Shown in pieces: positions 10,900 to 21,340 of a stretch of 64,000 nucleotides of DNA. Source of the stretch: Symsagittifera roscoffensis. Lineage: Eukaryota; Xenacoelomorpha; Acoela; Convolutidae. Within the stretch, counting starts at the first letter, position 1, and every line of letters begins with the position of its first letter. The DNA is taken from assembly GCF_963678635.1 (NCBI RefSeq), contig NC_087071.1:25961378-26025377 (forward strand). The letters are read 5' to 3'. Under the pieces are notes generated by a model. That model did no database searches. It was not told where the DNA came from and saw only the letters and a list, made by a program, of their open reading frames with translations. The translations under genes were made by a program, and so were the position numbers.

Positions 10900-12245
10900 A
10901 CTCATAGACAAACTTAAGCTTTCACAACCTGCTTTCCAGTTCTTCATTGCATTTTCTTTATTCCTTTTTCTTTGTTCCTCTTATTCTTTTTTCTTGTTTC
11001 TGTGTCTCAGTGCTCCTTGGCTTTTTGTGTGCCCTTTTGTGACTTTCCTTTTTCTTTTCACTGTCCTCGAGCAACCCTCTCAACAATTCGACAGAGTTGC
11101 ACGGCGTGATACATTTTTTTTTTCAGCCATCATCTGCTTGTAATAGGACAGAAGTTCGATCGTACCTCGGCACTTGGCTGTGGCAGAAACTGTTGTATGT
11201 AGTCTTCTGTTTTGCTCCAAGCCATTTTGCATCAATATTTTCTGTTATAGACGGCAGACCAATTTTATGCCTCTTTTATGATTTACTCGCGGCACCGCTG
11301 TTGTGACTGCCTCTCTATGAGTCATTAGGTCATTTTCTAGGCACCCGGTCCTACATCCACGTGGAATAGTCATTACGTTTTAGAATTTATGGAGAGATGA
11401 CGACTAGCGCATTAGTATATCGACGTCGTCCTTACAACTCAAAATCAAGGCATCAATATCTGTATCTTCCTCTTCTATCACTTTCGGTACCTTCAATAGA
11501 TTCCAGATTGCTTTGAACAAGTCCAAGTTATTCTTCCACGCTTCCAAAATGAAGTCCTGGCTCCTCAAACGCTTTGAGGTTGGAATGGCCATTTCCTGAT
11601 TGCTCATGCCTGCATGAATTTTAAGCTGACACTGACTTATCCAGAGTCCAGCACCAACACTAGGCTCTTTCGTTTTGGAAACCACCACTCATGAGTCTAG
11701 CCGTGACAACGGGACCACCCTCTGGGCCAACTAATGTTTCTCCAGTTTTTAAATAGTGAAATTTCTACCAACGGCTTCACTTCTATCACCACCTGAAGTG
11801 TCTCAACTTCTTCGTCAATCAGGGAAACTGGAAATCACACAAGTGTCCTTCACTCAAAGTGGTGAAATTATCTCCAATTACTTCTTTCAGTTCATCCCTA
11901 GGTCTCTCCGAGACTAACCGAAAACTCTTTGGCAACAGTTCATGTGGTCTCTGCAATTTTTGATCCACTCTAACACACTAAAGCACAAGAACAGCTAATC
12001 GATCCGTACCACTAGTACAACTGTTACGTAATGTTGCTGAGTTGAGCAAACCATATAAAAAAAACCAGCTGCCTAAAAAACTCCAAAGTGGTCATCAGGT
12101 TCACTTCAGTGCCGACATGGCAGTTCGCAAGTTCCATTTGATTTTGATCTGCCGTGCTCAATTTTCCGAACAGTTTTGCCATTTGGCAACTAGATTTGTG
12201 CAGTCACTTCCAGATAAGACCTCCATTTGAGTTCCGACACCATGA
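10900..12245 (-). pseudogene. ORF1-like pseudogene, array unit A
   Basis: Minus-strand readings match the ORF1-like protein at 284-1548 in order: THREAVTTAV near 11320, the intact 94-codon frame 11404-11688 (SKRLRSQDF, LEAWKNNLDLF), the VEPLV/NWRN region near 11770, the ELKEVIGDNF region near 11880 and the ELIADCH region near 12140. Frameshifts and stops interrupt it. It runs farther toward its 3' end than units B and C, which are cut at the junction. A basic, broken reading continues to about 10900. The upstream end adjoins the palindromic element inserted at 12332. Confidence 0.55.
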
Positions 12246-12555
12246 AGGGTTCTCAAGCTCCTATATCATTATCAGACTGATCCTAAGTGGGCCATACCAG
12301 AAACATCATGCAAAGCTCACATATTCATTCACCCGAGTCGAGATTTTTCACCTAATTTGAAGCAAGATTTGAGCGGTTTGAGCGGTTTTTTTAGACAATT
12401 ACGCTCAAAATCTTGCTTCAAAATGAGCGGTTTGAGCGGTTTTTGAACGGTTTCTCTAAAAAAACCGCTCAAAAACCGCGCAAGATTTGAACGGTTTTGA
12501 GCGGTTTATCTAAAAAAACCGCTCAAAAACCGCGCAAGATTTAAAAATAAAAAGT

Positions 12556-12628
12556 CGACCACAGAGGGATTCGAAACCCCAATCTTCTGATTCGACGTCA
12601 GACGCCTTATCCGTTAGCCCATGCGGGC
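12556..12628 (-). pseudogene. tRNA-Arg(TCG)-like module inside the palindromic element
   Basis: Read on the minus strand, the 73 bases fold as a tRNA: acceptor arm with one mismatch, D arm GGCT/AGGC, anticodon arm TCTGA/TCAGA, T loop TTCGAAT. The anticodon loop CGTCGAA places TCG at 34-36, as in eukaryotic tRNA-Arg, but position 33 is G instead of the near-invariant T and the T stem has a mismatch at its base. It therefore looks like a decayed or captured tRNA, as in tRNA-derived SINEs. A related 3' half occurs in the second copy of the element at 46311-46360. Confidence 0.7.
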
Positions 12629-12639
12629 CTGAAAATAGT

Positions 12640-13010
12640 GTCGCGCAGCGAAGCCAATATAAATACGCACCACAATGAATACTGAATACTCTGCATTCTA
12701 ATTCATGCTTTTGAAATTCCTGTGACAGTGATACGTACCTCAGACCACAGGTATCCATAGTACTGTGCATCGTATCCGTCTATATAATCTTGGTCGCACC
12801 GTCTCCGCTTCGGTCTGCAAAGACGCGCCGTCTCCAACTCCGTCGCGAAAGTCTTGAAAGTGCACATTTTGGTGGCGCTGGCCAAACGGTCGCGCCGTTG
12901 TCTTTGGAGTCGCGCCGTTTCCGCCTAGGTCGCGAAAGTCGCGCCTTAGTTTTTCGGTCGCGAAGGTATGAACATGAGTCTGGGACCTCGACCCGGGAAG
13001 ACCGCTCAAA
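12640..13010. repeat. CG-rich minisatellite core of the palindromic element
   Basis: Loose tandem reiteration of GTCGCGCCGT and GTCGCGAAAGT-type words, strongly CG-rich against a very AT-rich background. It ends at the phrase CTCGACCCGGGAAGACCGCTC, an internal repeat of the element's terminus. It contains no plausible gene. Confidence 0.6.
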
Positions 13011-13196
13011 TCTTGCTTGAAAAACCGTTCAAAAATCACCGCAAAAAATGAGCGGTTTTTGAGCGGTTTTTTAAGCAAGATTTGAGCGGTTTGAGCGGTT
13101 TTTCCAAAAAAAAACGCCCAAACCACCCAAACCGCTCAAACCGCTCAAATCTTGCTGGAAAACTTGAGCGGTTTTTGAGCGGGATCTCGACCCGGG

Positions 13197-14484
13197 CAGG
13201 CGTGAAACCGAGGGTTCGATCACTGATTCCTCCAGACCTCTGCATGAAGGTAACTGTTCAGATATCATCACTTTCATTTCTTGTACTCGTTCCAATCAGA
13301 AGTCGAGAATCATAGCTTGCTCACAACTTAAGTACGCGTCCCTAGCATCTCCGTCAACAACTGAATGGATTATATGCTATTCTTGGCACACCTGACGCAT
13401 ACTGATATGACTTGCGCTTCTCTAACGCCATTTATTTCTTGGGATTTTGTGAACGCAATGTCCCGTTAGAGCTTTAACAAGACTCTCTCAGTTTTTTCAC
13501 GGTTCATTGCATCTGTGTAATGACTTTCCTATGCTGTTTCAAAACAGGGGTTGAGATGCGCTTTAGAGCAAATCTAACAAAAGCAAAAAAGCTTTACATA
13601 AACAATATTGGCCGAAACCACTTGGAATTGTATTTAGCAATCGTGCCGCGTGGCACTTACTTTAATTCTAGCGGCTGATCTATTGGCTTAATAATTTCAT
13701 CGGTTTCATGTTCAGTTGAAACCAGGCACCACATCAAATTCCAGTCAGTACCTTTTCGTTGAAGTCGTATTCCACAAACTCTCTGTCCAAAGCTCCAAAG
13801 TCCATTTCAGAAATCTTTTCCCTTTTCATCTTTTTCTTTCTCTATTAGGCTTTCAACCTTCAGCAGGATATGCTCTCCTCAGGGTGCAAACTTTGCTCAC
13901 TTCAGACCATGTTGGTTGCCGAACTGAAGATTCCACACAACTTGCACTCAATGTATCTCGGCTTGTATAACTTGGCCTTGACTGGTGATGTTTCTGACGG
14001 TTCTTATGTTAATATTGTTGGCATTTTTCTCATGACTGGCTCTGGATTCGGAAATTTTAACGTTTTTTGACAACATTGGCAGGGGAGTGTGATTTCGGAG
14101 TTTTCGTTGGTTTTTTTTTGGAAATTTTAAATCTCTAACACTATCTACAATTTAAAAAATGTGCTTAACCTTTCTCAACTCAAGCAAGATTTTTTCGAAG
14201 TCTTGATCAAAATTTTTTTTCCGGGAAACAGGCTTTTGTGTCCCAACTTATAGGTATTCGGAAATCCTCCTCCAGATAGGTAATTCCATTTTCTCCCGGT
14301 TGATCGTGTAAGGGCTTGTGGCTAGGCTCATTACCGTCTGATGTTATACATTAAATAGGACGGGTGAGGTGGATCACCCCTCCCACAAATTTCTTTCAGG
14401 TTTCATTTCTTTTGACTCGCCCTCTCTAGATCTTATGCAATAAATTGTCATTTCGTGAAGATCCATCATGGTACTCAAAAATTT
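13197..14484 (-). pseudogene. Decayed RT 3' part with C2H2-like end, array unit A
   Basis: The minus strand carries, from high to low coordinate, the end of a reverse transcriptase (SPVLFNV followed by a stop and HQTVMSLA, near 14380-14330) and then a C-x2-C finger-like reading (YIECKLCGIFSSATNM near 13930). Downstream is a region that in units B and D contains a further 447-base block. It matches the better RT copy at 21.3-23 kb. Many stops make it a pseudogene. It is cut at 14485 by a truncated palindromic element. Confidence 0.5.
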
Positions 14485-14694
14485 CCCGGGTCGAGATCTC
14501 GCTCAAGATATGAGCGGTTTGAGCGGTTTTCCAGCAAGATTTGAGCGGTTTGAGCGGTTTGGGCGTTTTTTTTTGGAAAAACCACTCAAACCGCTCAAAT
14601 CTTGCTTAAAAAACCGCTCAAAAGACCGTTCATTTCTTGCGGTGGTTTTTGAACGGTTTTTCAAGCAAGATTTGAGCGGTTTTTGAGCGGTTTG
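14485..14694. mobile_element. Truncated TTTGAGCGGT-family element at the A/B unit junction
   Basis: Begins with the family terminus CCCGGGTCGAGATCTCGC, continues through alternating TTTGAGCGG words and stops without the second terminus, where unit B starts (TATGTTTTAGAATTTATGG). It has the same break and position as 17366-17577, so it was present before the array amplified. Confidence 0.75.
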
Positions 14695-15545
14695 TATGTT
14701 TTAGAATTTATGGAGAGATGACGACTAGCGCATTAGCGTATCGACGTCGTCCTTACAACTCAAAATAATGGCATCAACATCTGTATCACTCATACTTTTT
14801 CTATCACTTTCAGTACCTTCAATAGATTCCAGATTGCTTTGAACAAGTCCAAGTTATTCTTCCACGCTTCCAACGCTTTGAGTTTGGAATGGCCATTTCC
14901 TGATTGCTCATGCCTGCATGATTTTTAAGCTGACACTGATTTATATTTCTCCAGAGTCCAACACCAACACTGGGCTCTTTCGTTTTGGAAACCACAACTC
15001 ATGAGTCTAGCCGTGACAACGGTGCCACCCCTGTGCCAACTAATGTTTCTCCAGTTTTTAAAAAGTGAAATTTCTACCAACGGCTCCACTTCTATCACCA
15101 CCTGAAGTGTCTCAACTTCTTCGTCAATCAGGGAAACTGGAAATCACACAAGTGTCCTTCACTCAAAGTGGTGAAATTATCTCCAATTACTTCTTTCAGT
15201 TCATCCCTAGGTCTCTCCGAGACTAACCGAAAACTCTTTGGCAACAGTTCATGTGGTCTCTGCAATTTTTGATCCACTCTAACACACTAAAGCACAAGAA
15301 CAGCTAATCGATCCGTACCACTAGTACAACTGTTACGTAATGTTGCTGAGTTGAGCAAACCATATAAAAAAAACCAGCTGCCTAAAAAACTCCATAGTGG
15401 TCATAAGGTTCACTTCAGTGCCGACATGGCAGTCCGCAATCAGTTCCATTTGATTTTGATCTGCCGTGCTCAATTTTCCGAACAGTTTTGCCATTTGGCA
15501 ACTAGGTTTGTGAAGTCCCTTCCAGATCAGAACTCCATTTGAGTT
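14695..15545 (-). pseudogene. ORF1-like pseudogene, array unit B
   Basis: Minus-strand homologue of the 284-1548 protein. The clearest part is the frame 15333-15581, which reads KLFGKLSTADQNQMELIADC and then HVGTEVNLMTTMEF; the ELIADC motif aligns with the plus-strand copy. Downstream fragments (DELKEVIGDNF, VEPLV, LDSGE, LEAWKNNLDLF) appear in different frames. The 3' end present in unit A is missing because the copy ends at the truncated palindromic element. Confidence 0.5.
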
Positions 15546-15639
15546 CCGACACCATGAAGGATTCTCAAGCTCCGATATCATTATTTAGATGATCCTAAGT
15601 GGGCCATACCCGAAACGTCATCCAAAGCTCACATATTCA

Positions 15640-16480
15640 TTCAGGCGTGAAACCGAGGGTTCGATCACTCATTCCTCCAGACTTCTGCATGAATGTAACT
15701 GTTCAGATGTCAACACTTTCATTTCTTGTACTCGTTCCAATCAAAAGTCGAGAATCATAGCTGGCTCAAAACTAAAGTACGCGTCCCTAGCATCCCCGTC
15801 GACAACTGAATGGATTATATCCTATTCTTGGCAAAGTGACGCATACTGAAATGACTTGTGCTTCTCTAACGCCTTTTACTTCTTAGGATTTTGTGAACGC
15901 AATGTCCCGTTAGAGCTTTAACAAGACTCTTTCAACTTTTTTCACGGTTCATTGCATCTGTGTAATGACTTTCCTATGCTGTTTCAAAACAGGGGTTGAG
16001 ATGCGCTTTAGAGCAAATCTAACAAAAGCAAAAAAGCTTTACATAAACATTACTGGCCGAAACCACTTGGAATTGTATTTAGCAATCGTGCCGCGTGGTG
16101 CTTACTTTAATTCTAGCTGCTGATCTATTGGCTTAATAATTTCATCGGTTTCATGTTCAGCTGAAACCAGGCACCACATCATATTCACTTGCAAAGGGAT
16201 TGGCCACATATGCCGTCTTTTTTGATGATATGTTTGTCTCCGCGTTGAATAGTTTCGGGAGGGAGGTCTTCCAAAATAATTTGCGCGCTTTTTCCAGGCC
16301 ATTTCTGCTGACACTGGATGACATCACTAGGCCATACTCCTTTCTCTCTAGATTCAATCATGGCACTAATTTTCTCAGGTGCTTCTTTGATCTCCCGAGT
16401 CATGAGGAGCTCTCTAGAAATGATTCATACTTTCATCATTTTGCAAATAGCTCTCAGTCGGGTCCCCATGTAGACTGATT
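15640..16480 (-). pseudogene. Retroelement segment with the extra 447-base block, unit B
   Basis: Three overlapping minus-strand frames lie at 16102-16403. One reads ISAMIESREKGVWPSDVIQC, another contains NGLEKARKLFWKTSLPK. They indicate one coding segment with later shifts. The same block is repeated at 20477-20853 and absent from units A and C. Function unknown; by position it lies between the RT/C2H2 end and the ORF1-like part. Confidence 0.4.
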
Positions 16481-16582
16481 AGTGTATCGTATCCCTCTAT
16501 CTTCACGCGCACTATTTTGCTTTTTGAACGCTTATAGTCATTTAGACCCACAACTTTTTCGAGTCTCTTTTATGCTAAATTC

Positions 16583-17365
16583 TTGTCAGTTCTCTTGGAT
16601 TGTGAGACTGATGAAACTATTCCAGTCAGTACCTTTTCGTTGAAATCGTATTCCACAAACTCTCTGTCCAAAGCTCTAAAGTCCATTTCAGAAATTTTGT
16701 TCCCTTTTCATCTTTCTCTTTCTCTATTAGGCTTTCAACTTTCAGTAGGATATGCTCTCCTCAGTGTGCAAACTTTACTCACTTCAGACCATGTTGGTTG
16801 CCAAACTGAAGATTGCACAGAACTTGCACTGAATGTATCTCGGCTTGTATAACATGGCCTTGACTGGTGATGTTTCTGACGGTTCTTATGTTAATATTTA
16901 ATGGCATTTTTCTCATGACTGTCTCTGGATTTGGAAATTTTAACGTTTTTTGACAACATTGGCAGGGAAGTGTGATTTCGGAGTTTTCGTTGGTTTTTTT
17001 TGGAAATTTTAAATCTTTAACACTATCTACAATTTAAAAAATGTGCTTAACCATTCTCAACTCAAGCAAGATTTTTTCGAAGTCTTGATCAAAATTTTTT
17101 TCCGGGAGACAGGCTTTTGTGTCCCAACTCATAGGTATTCGGAAATCCTCCTCCAGATAGGTACTTCCATTTTCTCCCGGTTGATCGTGTAAGGGCTTGT
17201 GGCTAGGTTCATTACCGTCTGATGTTATACATTAAATAGGACGGGTGAGGTGGATCACCCCTCCCACAAATTTCTTTCAGGTTTCATTTCTTCTGACTCG
17301 CCCTCTCTAGATTTTACGCAATAAATTGTCATTTCGTGAAGATCCATCATGGTACTCAAAAATTT
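16583..17365 (-). pseudogene. Decayed RT 3' part with C2H2-like end, array unit B
   Basis: Same content as unit A: the RT palm-region remnant near 17240-17330 and the Cys-x2-Cys finger-like reading near 16800-16860, all on the minus strand and full of stops. Near-identical to units A and C over most of its length. Confidence 0.5.
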
Positions 17366-17577
17366 CCCGGGTTGAGATCTCGCTCAAGATATGAGCGGTT
17401 TGAGCGGTTTTCCAGCAAGATTTGAGCGGTTTGAGCGGTTTGGGCGTTTTTGTGTTTGGAAAAACCACTCAAACCGCTCAAATCTTGCTTAAAAAACCGC
17501 TCAAAAAACCGTTCATTTCTTGCGGTGGTTTTTGAACGGTTTTTCAAGCAAGATTTGAGCAGTTTTTGAGCGGTTTG
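17366..17577. mobile_element. Truncated TTTGAGCGGT-family element at the B/C unit junction
   Basis: Same left terminus (CCCGGGTTGAGATCTCGC) and same truncation as 14485-14694, followed by the start of unit C. Differences between the two copies are single substitutions. Confidence 0.75.
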
Positions 17578-18425
17578 TATGTTTTAGAATTTATGGAGAG
17601 ATGACGACTAGCGCATCAGTGTATCGACGTTGTCCTTACAACTCAAAATCAAGGCATCAACATCCGTATCACCCATACTTTTTCTATCACTTTCAGTACC
17701 TTCAATAGATTCCAGATTGCTTTGAACAAGTCCCAGTTATTCTTCCACGCTTCCAACGCTTTGAGTTTGAAATGGCCTTTTCCTGATTGCTCATGCCTGC
17801 ATGATTTTTAAGCTGACACTGATTGCTATTTCTCCAGAGTCCAACACCAACACTGGGCTCTTTCGTTTTGGAAACCACAACTCATGAGTCTAGCCGTGAC
17901 AACGGTGCCACCCCTGTGCCAACTAATGTTTCTCCAGTTTTTAAAAAGTGAAATTTCTAGCAGCGGCTCCACTTCTATCACCACCTGAAGTGTCTCAACT
18001 TCTTCGTCAATCAGGGAAACTGGAAATCACACAAGAGTCCTTCACTCAAAGTGGTGAAATTATCTCCCATTACTTCTTTCAGTTCATCCCTAGGTCTCTC
18101 CGAGACTAACCGAAAACTCTTTGGCAACAGTTCATGTGGTCTCTGCAATTTTTGATCCACTCTAACACACTAAAGCACAAGAACAGCTAATCGATCCGTA
18201 CCACAAGTACAACTGTTACGTAATGTTGCTGAGTTGAGCAAACCATATAAAAAAAACCAGCTGCCTAAAAAACTCCAAAGTGGTCATAAAGTTCACTTCA
18301 GTGCCGACATGGCAGTCCGCAATCAGTTCCATTTGATTTTGATCTGCCGTGCTCAATTTTCCGAACAGTTTTGCCATTTAGCAACTAGATTTGTGCAGTC
18401 TTTTCCAGATAAGACCTCCATTTGA
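17578..18425 (-). pseudogene. ORF1-like pseudogene, array unit C
   Basis: Minus-strand decayed copy aligned over its length to unit B, including the ELIADC-encoding stretch near 18330 and the KNNLDLF-type region near 17720. Stops and shifts prevent a continuous protein. Confidence 0.45.
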
Positions 18426-19765
18426 GTTCCGACACCATGAAAGATTCTCAAGCTCCTATATAATTATCAGACTGATCCTAAGTGGGCCATACCAGAAACA
18501 TCATCCAAAGCTCACATATTCATTCAGGCGTGAAACCGAGGGTTCGATCACTCATTCCTCCAGAATTCTGCATGAATGTAACTGTTCAGATGTCAACACT
18601 TTCATTTCTTGTACTCGTTCCAATCAAAAGTCGAGAATCATAAATGGCTCAAAACTAAAGTACGCGTCCCTAGCATCCCCGTCGACAACTGAATGGATTA
18701 TATCCTATTCTTGGCAAAGTGACGCATACTGAAATGACTTGTGCTTCTCTAGCGCCATTTACTTCGTAGGATTTTGTGAACGCAATGTCCCGTTACAGCT
18801 TTAACAAGACTCTCTCAACTTTTTTCACGGTTCATTGCATCTGTGTAATGACTTTCCTATGCTGTTTCAAAACAGGGGTTGAGATGCGCTTTAGAGCAAA
18901 TCTAACAAAAGCAAAAAAGCTTTACATAAACATTACTGCCCGAAACCACTTGGAATTGTATTTAGCAATCGTGCCGCGTGGTGCTTACTTTAATTCTAGC
19001 GGCTGATCTATTGGCTTAATAATTTCATCGGTTTCATGTTCAGTTGAAACCAGGCACCACATCAAATTCCAGTCAGTACCTTTTCGTTGAAGTCGTATTC
19101 CACAAACCCTCTGTCCAAAGCTCCAAAGTCCATTTCAGAAATCTTTTCCCTTTTCATCTTTTTCTTTCTCTATTAGGCTTTCAACCTTCAGCAGGATATG
19201 CTCTCCTCAGGGTGCAAACTTTGCTCACTTCAGACCATGTTGGTTGCCGAACTGAAGATTCCACACAACTTGCACTGAATGTATCTCGGCTTGTATAACT
19301 TGGCCTTGACTGGTGATGTTTCTGACGGTTCTTATGTTAAATTTTGTTAGAATTTTTCCCATGACTGACTCTGGATTCGGAAATATTAACGTCTTTTGAC
19401 AACATTGGCAGGGGAGCGTGATTTCGGAGTTTTCGTTAGTTTTTTTTTTCGGAAATTTTAAATCTCTAACACTATTTACAATTTAAAATTGTGCTTAACC
19501 GTTCTGAACTCAAGCAAGATTTTTTCGAAGTCTTGATCAAAATTTTTTTTCCGGGAGACATGCTTTTGTGTACCAACTTATAGGTATTCGGAAATCCTCT
19601 TCCAGATGGGTACTTCCATTTGCTCCCGGTTGACCGTGTAAGTGCTTGTGGCTAGGTTCATTACCGTCTGATGTTATGCATTAAATAGGACGGGTGAGGT
19701 GGATCACCCCTCCCACAAATTTCTTTCAGGTTTCGTTTCTTCTGACTTGCCCTCTCTAGATTTTA
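18426..19765 (-). pseudogene. Remainder of array unit C (RT 3' part and C2H2-like end)
   Basis: Follows the unit A layout, lacking the 447-base block (join at about 19052) and carrying the uninterrupted empty site of the 12332 element near 18522. RT-end remnants lie near 19680 and the Cys-x2-Cys reading near 19250. The unit stops abruptly at about 19765, without the truncated palindromic element seen at the other junctions. Confidence 0.45.
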
Positions 19766-21340
19766 AAAATTCCAAAGTCATCAGGTTCACTTCAGTGCCG
19801 ACATGGCAGTTCGCAATCAGTTCCATTTGATTTTGATCTGCCGTGCTCAATTTTCCGAATAGTTTTGCCATTTGGCAACTAGGTTTGTGAAGTCACTTCC
19901 AGATCAGAACTCCATTTGAATTCTGACACCATGAAGGATTCTCAAGCTCCCATATCATTATCAGACTGATCCTCAGTGGGGCATACCAGAAACATCATCC
20001 AAAGCTCACATATCCATTCAGGCGTGAAACCGAGGGTTCGATCACTCATTCCTCCAGACTTCTGCATGAATGTAACTGTCAGATGTCAACACTTTCATTT
20101 CTTGTACTCGTTCCAATCAAAAGTCGAGAATCATAGCTGGCTCAAAACTAAAGTACGCGTCCCTAGCATCCCCGTCAACAACTGAATGGATTATATGCTA
20201 TTCTGGACAAATTTACGCATACTGAAATGACTTGTGCTTCTCTAAAGCCATTTACTTCTTCGGTTTTTGTGAACGCAATGTCCCGTTAAAGCTTTAACAA
20301 GACTCTCTCATTTTTTTTACGGTTCATTGCTTCTGTGTAATGACTTTCCTATGCTGTTTCAAAACAGGGGTTGAGATGCGCTTTAGAGCAAATCTAACAA
20401 AAGCAAAAAAGCTTTACATAAACATTACTGGCCGAAACCACTTGGAATTGTATTTAGCAATCGTGCCGCGTGGTGCTTACTTTAATTCTAGCTGCTGATC
20501 TATTGGCTTAATAATTTCATCGGTTTCATGTTCAGTTGAAACCAGGCACCACATCAAATTCACTTGCAAAGGGATTGGCCACATATGCCGTCTTTTTTGA
20601 TGATATGTTTGTCTCCGCGTTGAATAGTTTCGGGAGGGAGGTCTTCCAAAATAATTTGCGCGCTTTTTCCAGGCCATTTCTGCTGACACTGGATGACATC
20701 ACTAGGCCATACTCCTTTCTCTCTAGATTCAATCATGGCACTAATTTTCTCAGGTGCTTCTTTGATCTCCCGAGTCATGAGGAGCTCTCTAGAAGTGATT
20801 CATACTTTCATCATTTTGCAAATAGCTCTCAGTCGGGTCCCCATGTAGACTGATTAGTGTATCGTATCCCTCTATCTTCACGCGCACTATTTTGCTTTTT
20901 GAACGCTTATAGTCATTTAGACCCACAACTTTTCCGAGTCTCTTTTATGCTAAATTCTTGTCAGTTCTCTTGGATTGTGAGACTGATGAAACTATTCCAG
21001 TCAGTACCTTTTCGTCGAAATCGTATTCCACAAACTCTCTGTCCAAAGCTCCAAAGTCCATTTCAGAAATCTTTTCCCTTCTCATTCTTCCTCTTTCTCT
21101 ATTAGGCTTTCAACCTTCAGCAGGATATGCTCTCCTCAGGGTGCAAACTTTGCTCACTTCAGACCATGTTGGTTGCCGAGCTGAAGATTCCACAGAACTT
21201 GCACTGAATGTATCTCGGCTTGTATAATTTGACCTTGACTGGTGATGTTTCTGACGGTTCTTATGTTAATATTCGTTGGCTTTTTTCTCATGACTGACTC
21301 TGGGTTCTCGTAAATTTCAAAGTTTTTTGACACTTTTGGC
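19766..21340 (-). pseudogene. Array unit D, 5'-cut, merging with the RT region
   Basis: Starts in the middle of the unit pattern (matching about 12080 of unit A) and continues through the extra block at 20477-20853 to the finger-like reading YIQCKFCGIFSSATNM near 21200. Beyond 21340 it runs directly into the better preserved RT on the same strand. Unit D therefore shows how the array units join the RT gene. Confidence 0.45.

Larger units (their letters stand above)
12332..13196. mobile_element. CCCG-ended palindromic-word MITE, TTTGAGCGGT family (865 bp, complete)
   Basis: The element begins CCCGAGTCGAGAT and ends ATCTCGACCCGGG, giving 13-bp inverted termini with one mismatch. It is flanked by CA on both sides (12330-12331 and 13197-13198). 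Array units B, C and D show the empty site as ATTCATTCAGGCGTGAAACC near 15635, 18522 and 20012, so the insertion added the element plus exactly one extra CA. The ends are built from repeated TTTGAGCGG and its reverse complement, able to form strong foldbacks. The centre holds a tRNA-Arg-like module and a CG-rich minisatellite. No transposase is encoded, so it would be mobilised in trans. Confidence 0.88.
11255..21340 (-). repeat. Head-to-tail array of four decayed retroelement units
   Basis: Four units in the same orientation share the same landmarks. The phrase GTTTTAGAATTTATGGAGAG opens units at about 11378, 14697 and 17580. GTTGAGCAAACCATATAAAA occurs at 12045, 15350 and 18234. GAAACCAGGCACCACATCA occurs at about 13718, 16164, 19045 and 20538. 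A 447-base block is present in units B and D (from about 16188 and 20563) and missing in A and C. Unit A alone contains the 865-bp insertion at 12332-13196. Unit D starts inside the pattern at about 19768. Unit B is close to 2.9 kb. The minus strand carries the coding remnants. Confidence 0.85.

Noticed and set aside
10850-11306. Plus-strand hydrophobic frames at 10850-11306
   Set aside because: The opposite strand aligns with the basic tail and THREAVTTAV region of the ORF1-like protein; the Phe/Leu-rich plus frames are complements of Lys/Glu codons.
12790-13020. Plus-strand 76-aa frame (and minus-strand frames) in the CG-rich core
   Set aside because: Translation of a minisatellite within the palindromic element; Ser/Arg-rich output follows the repeat, not a protein family.
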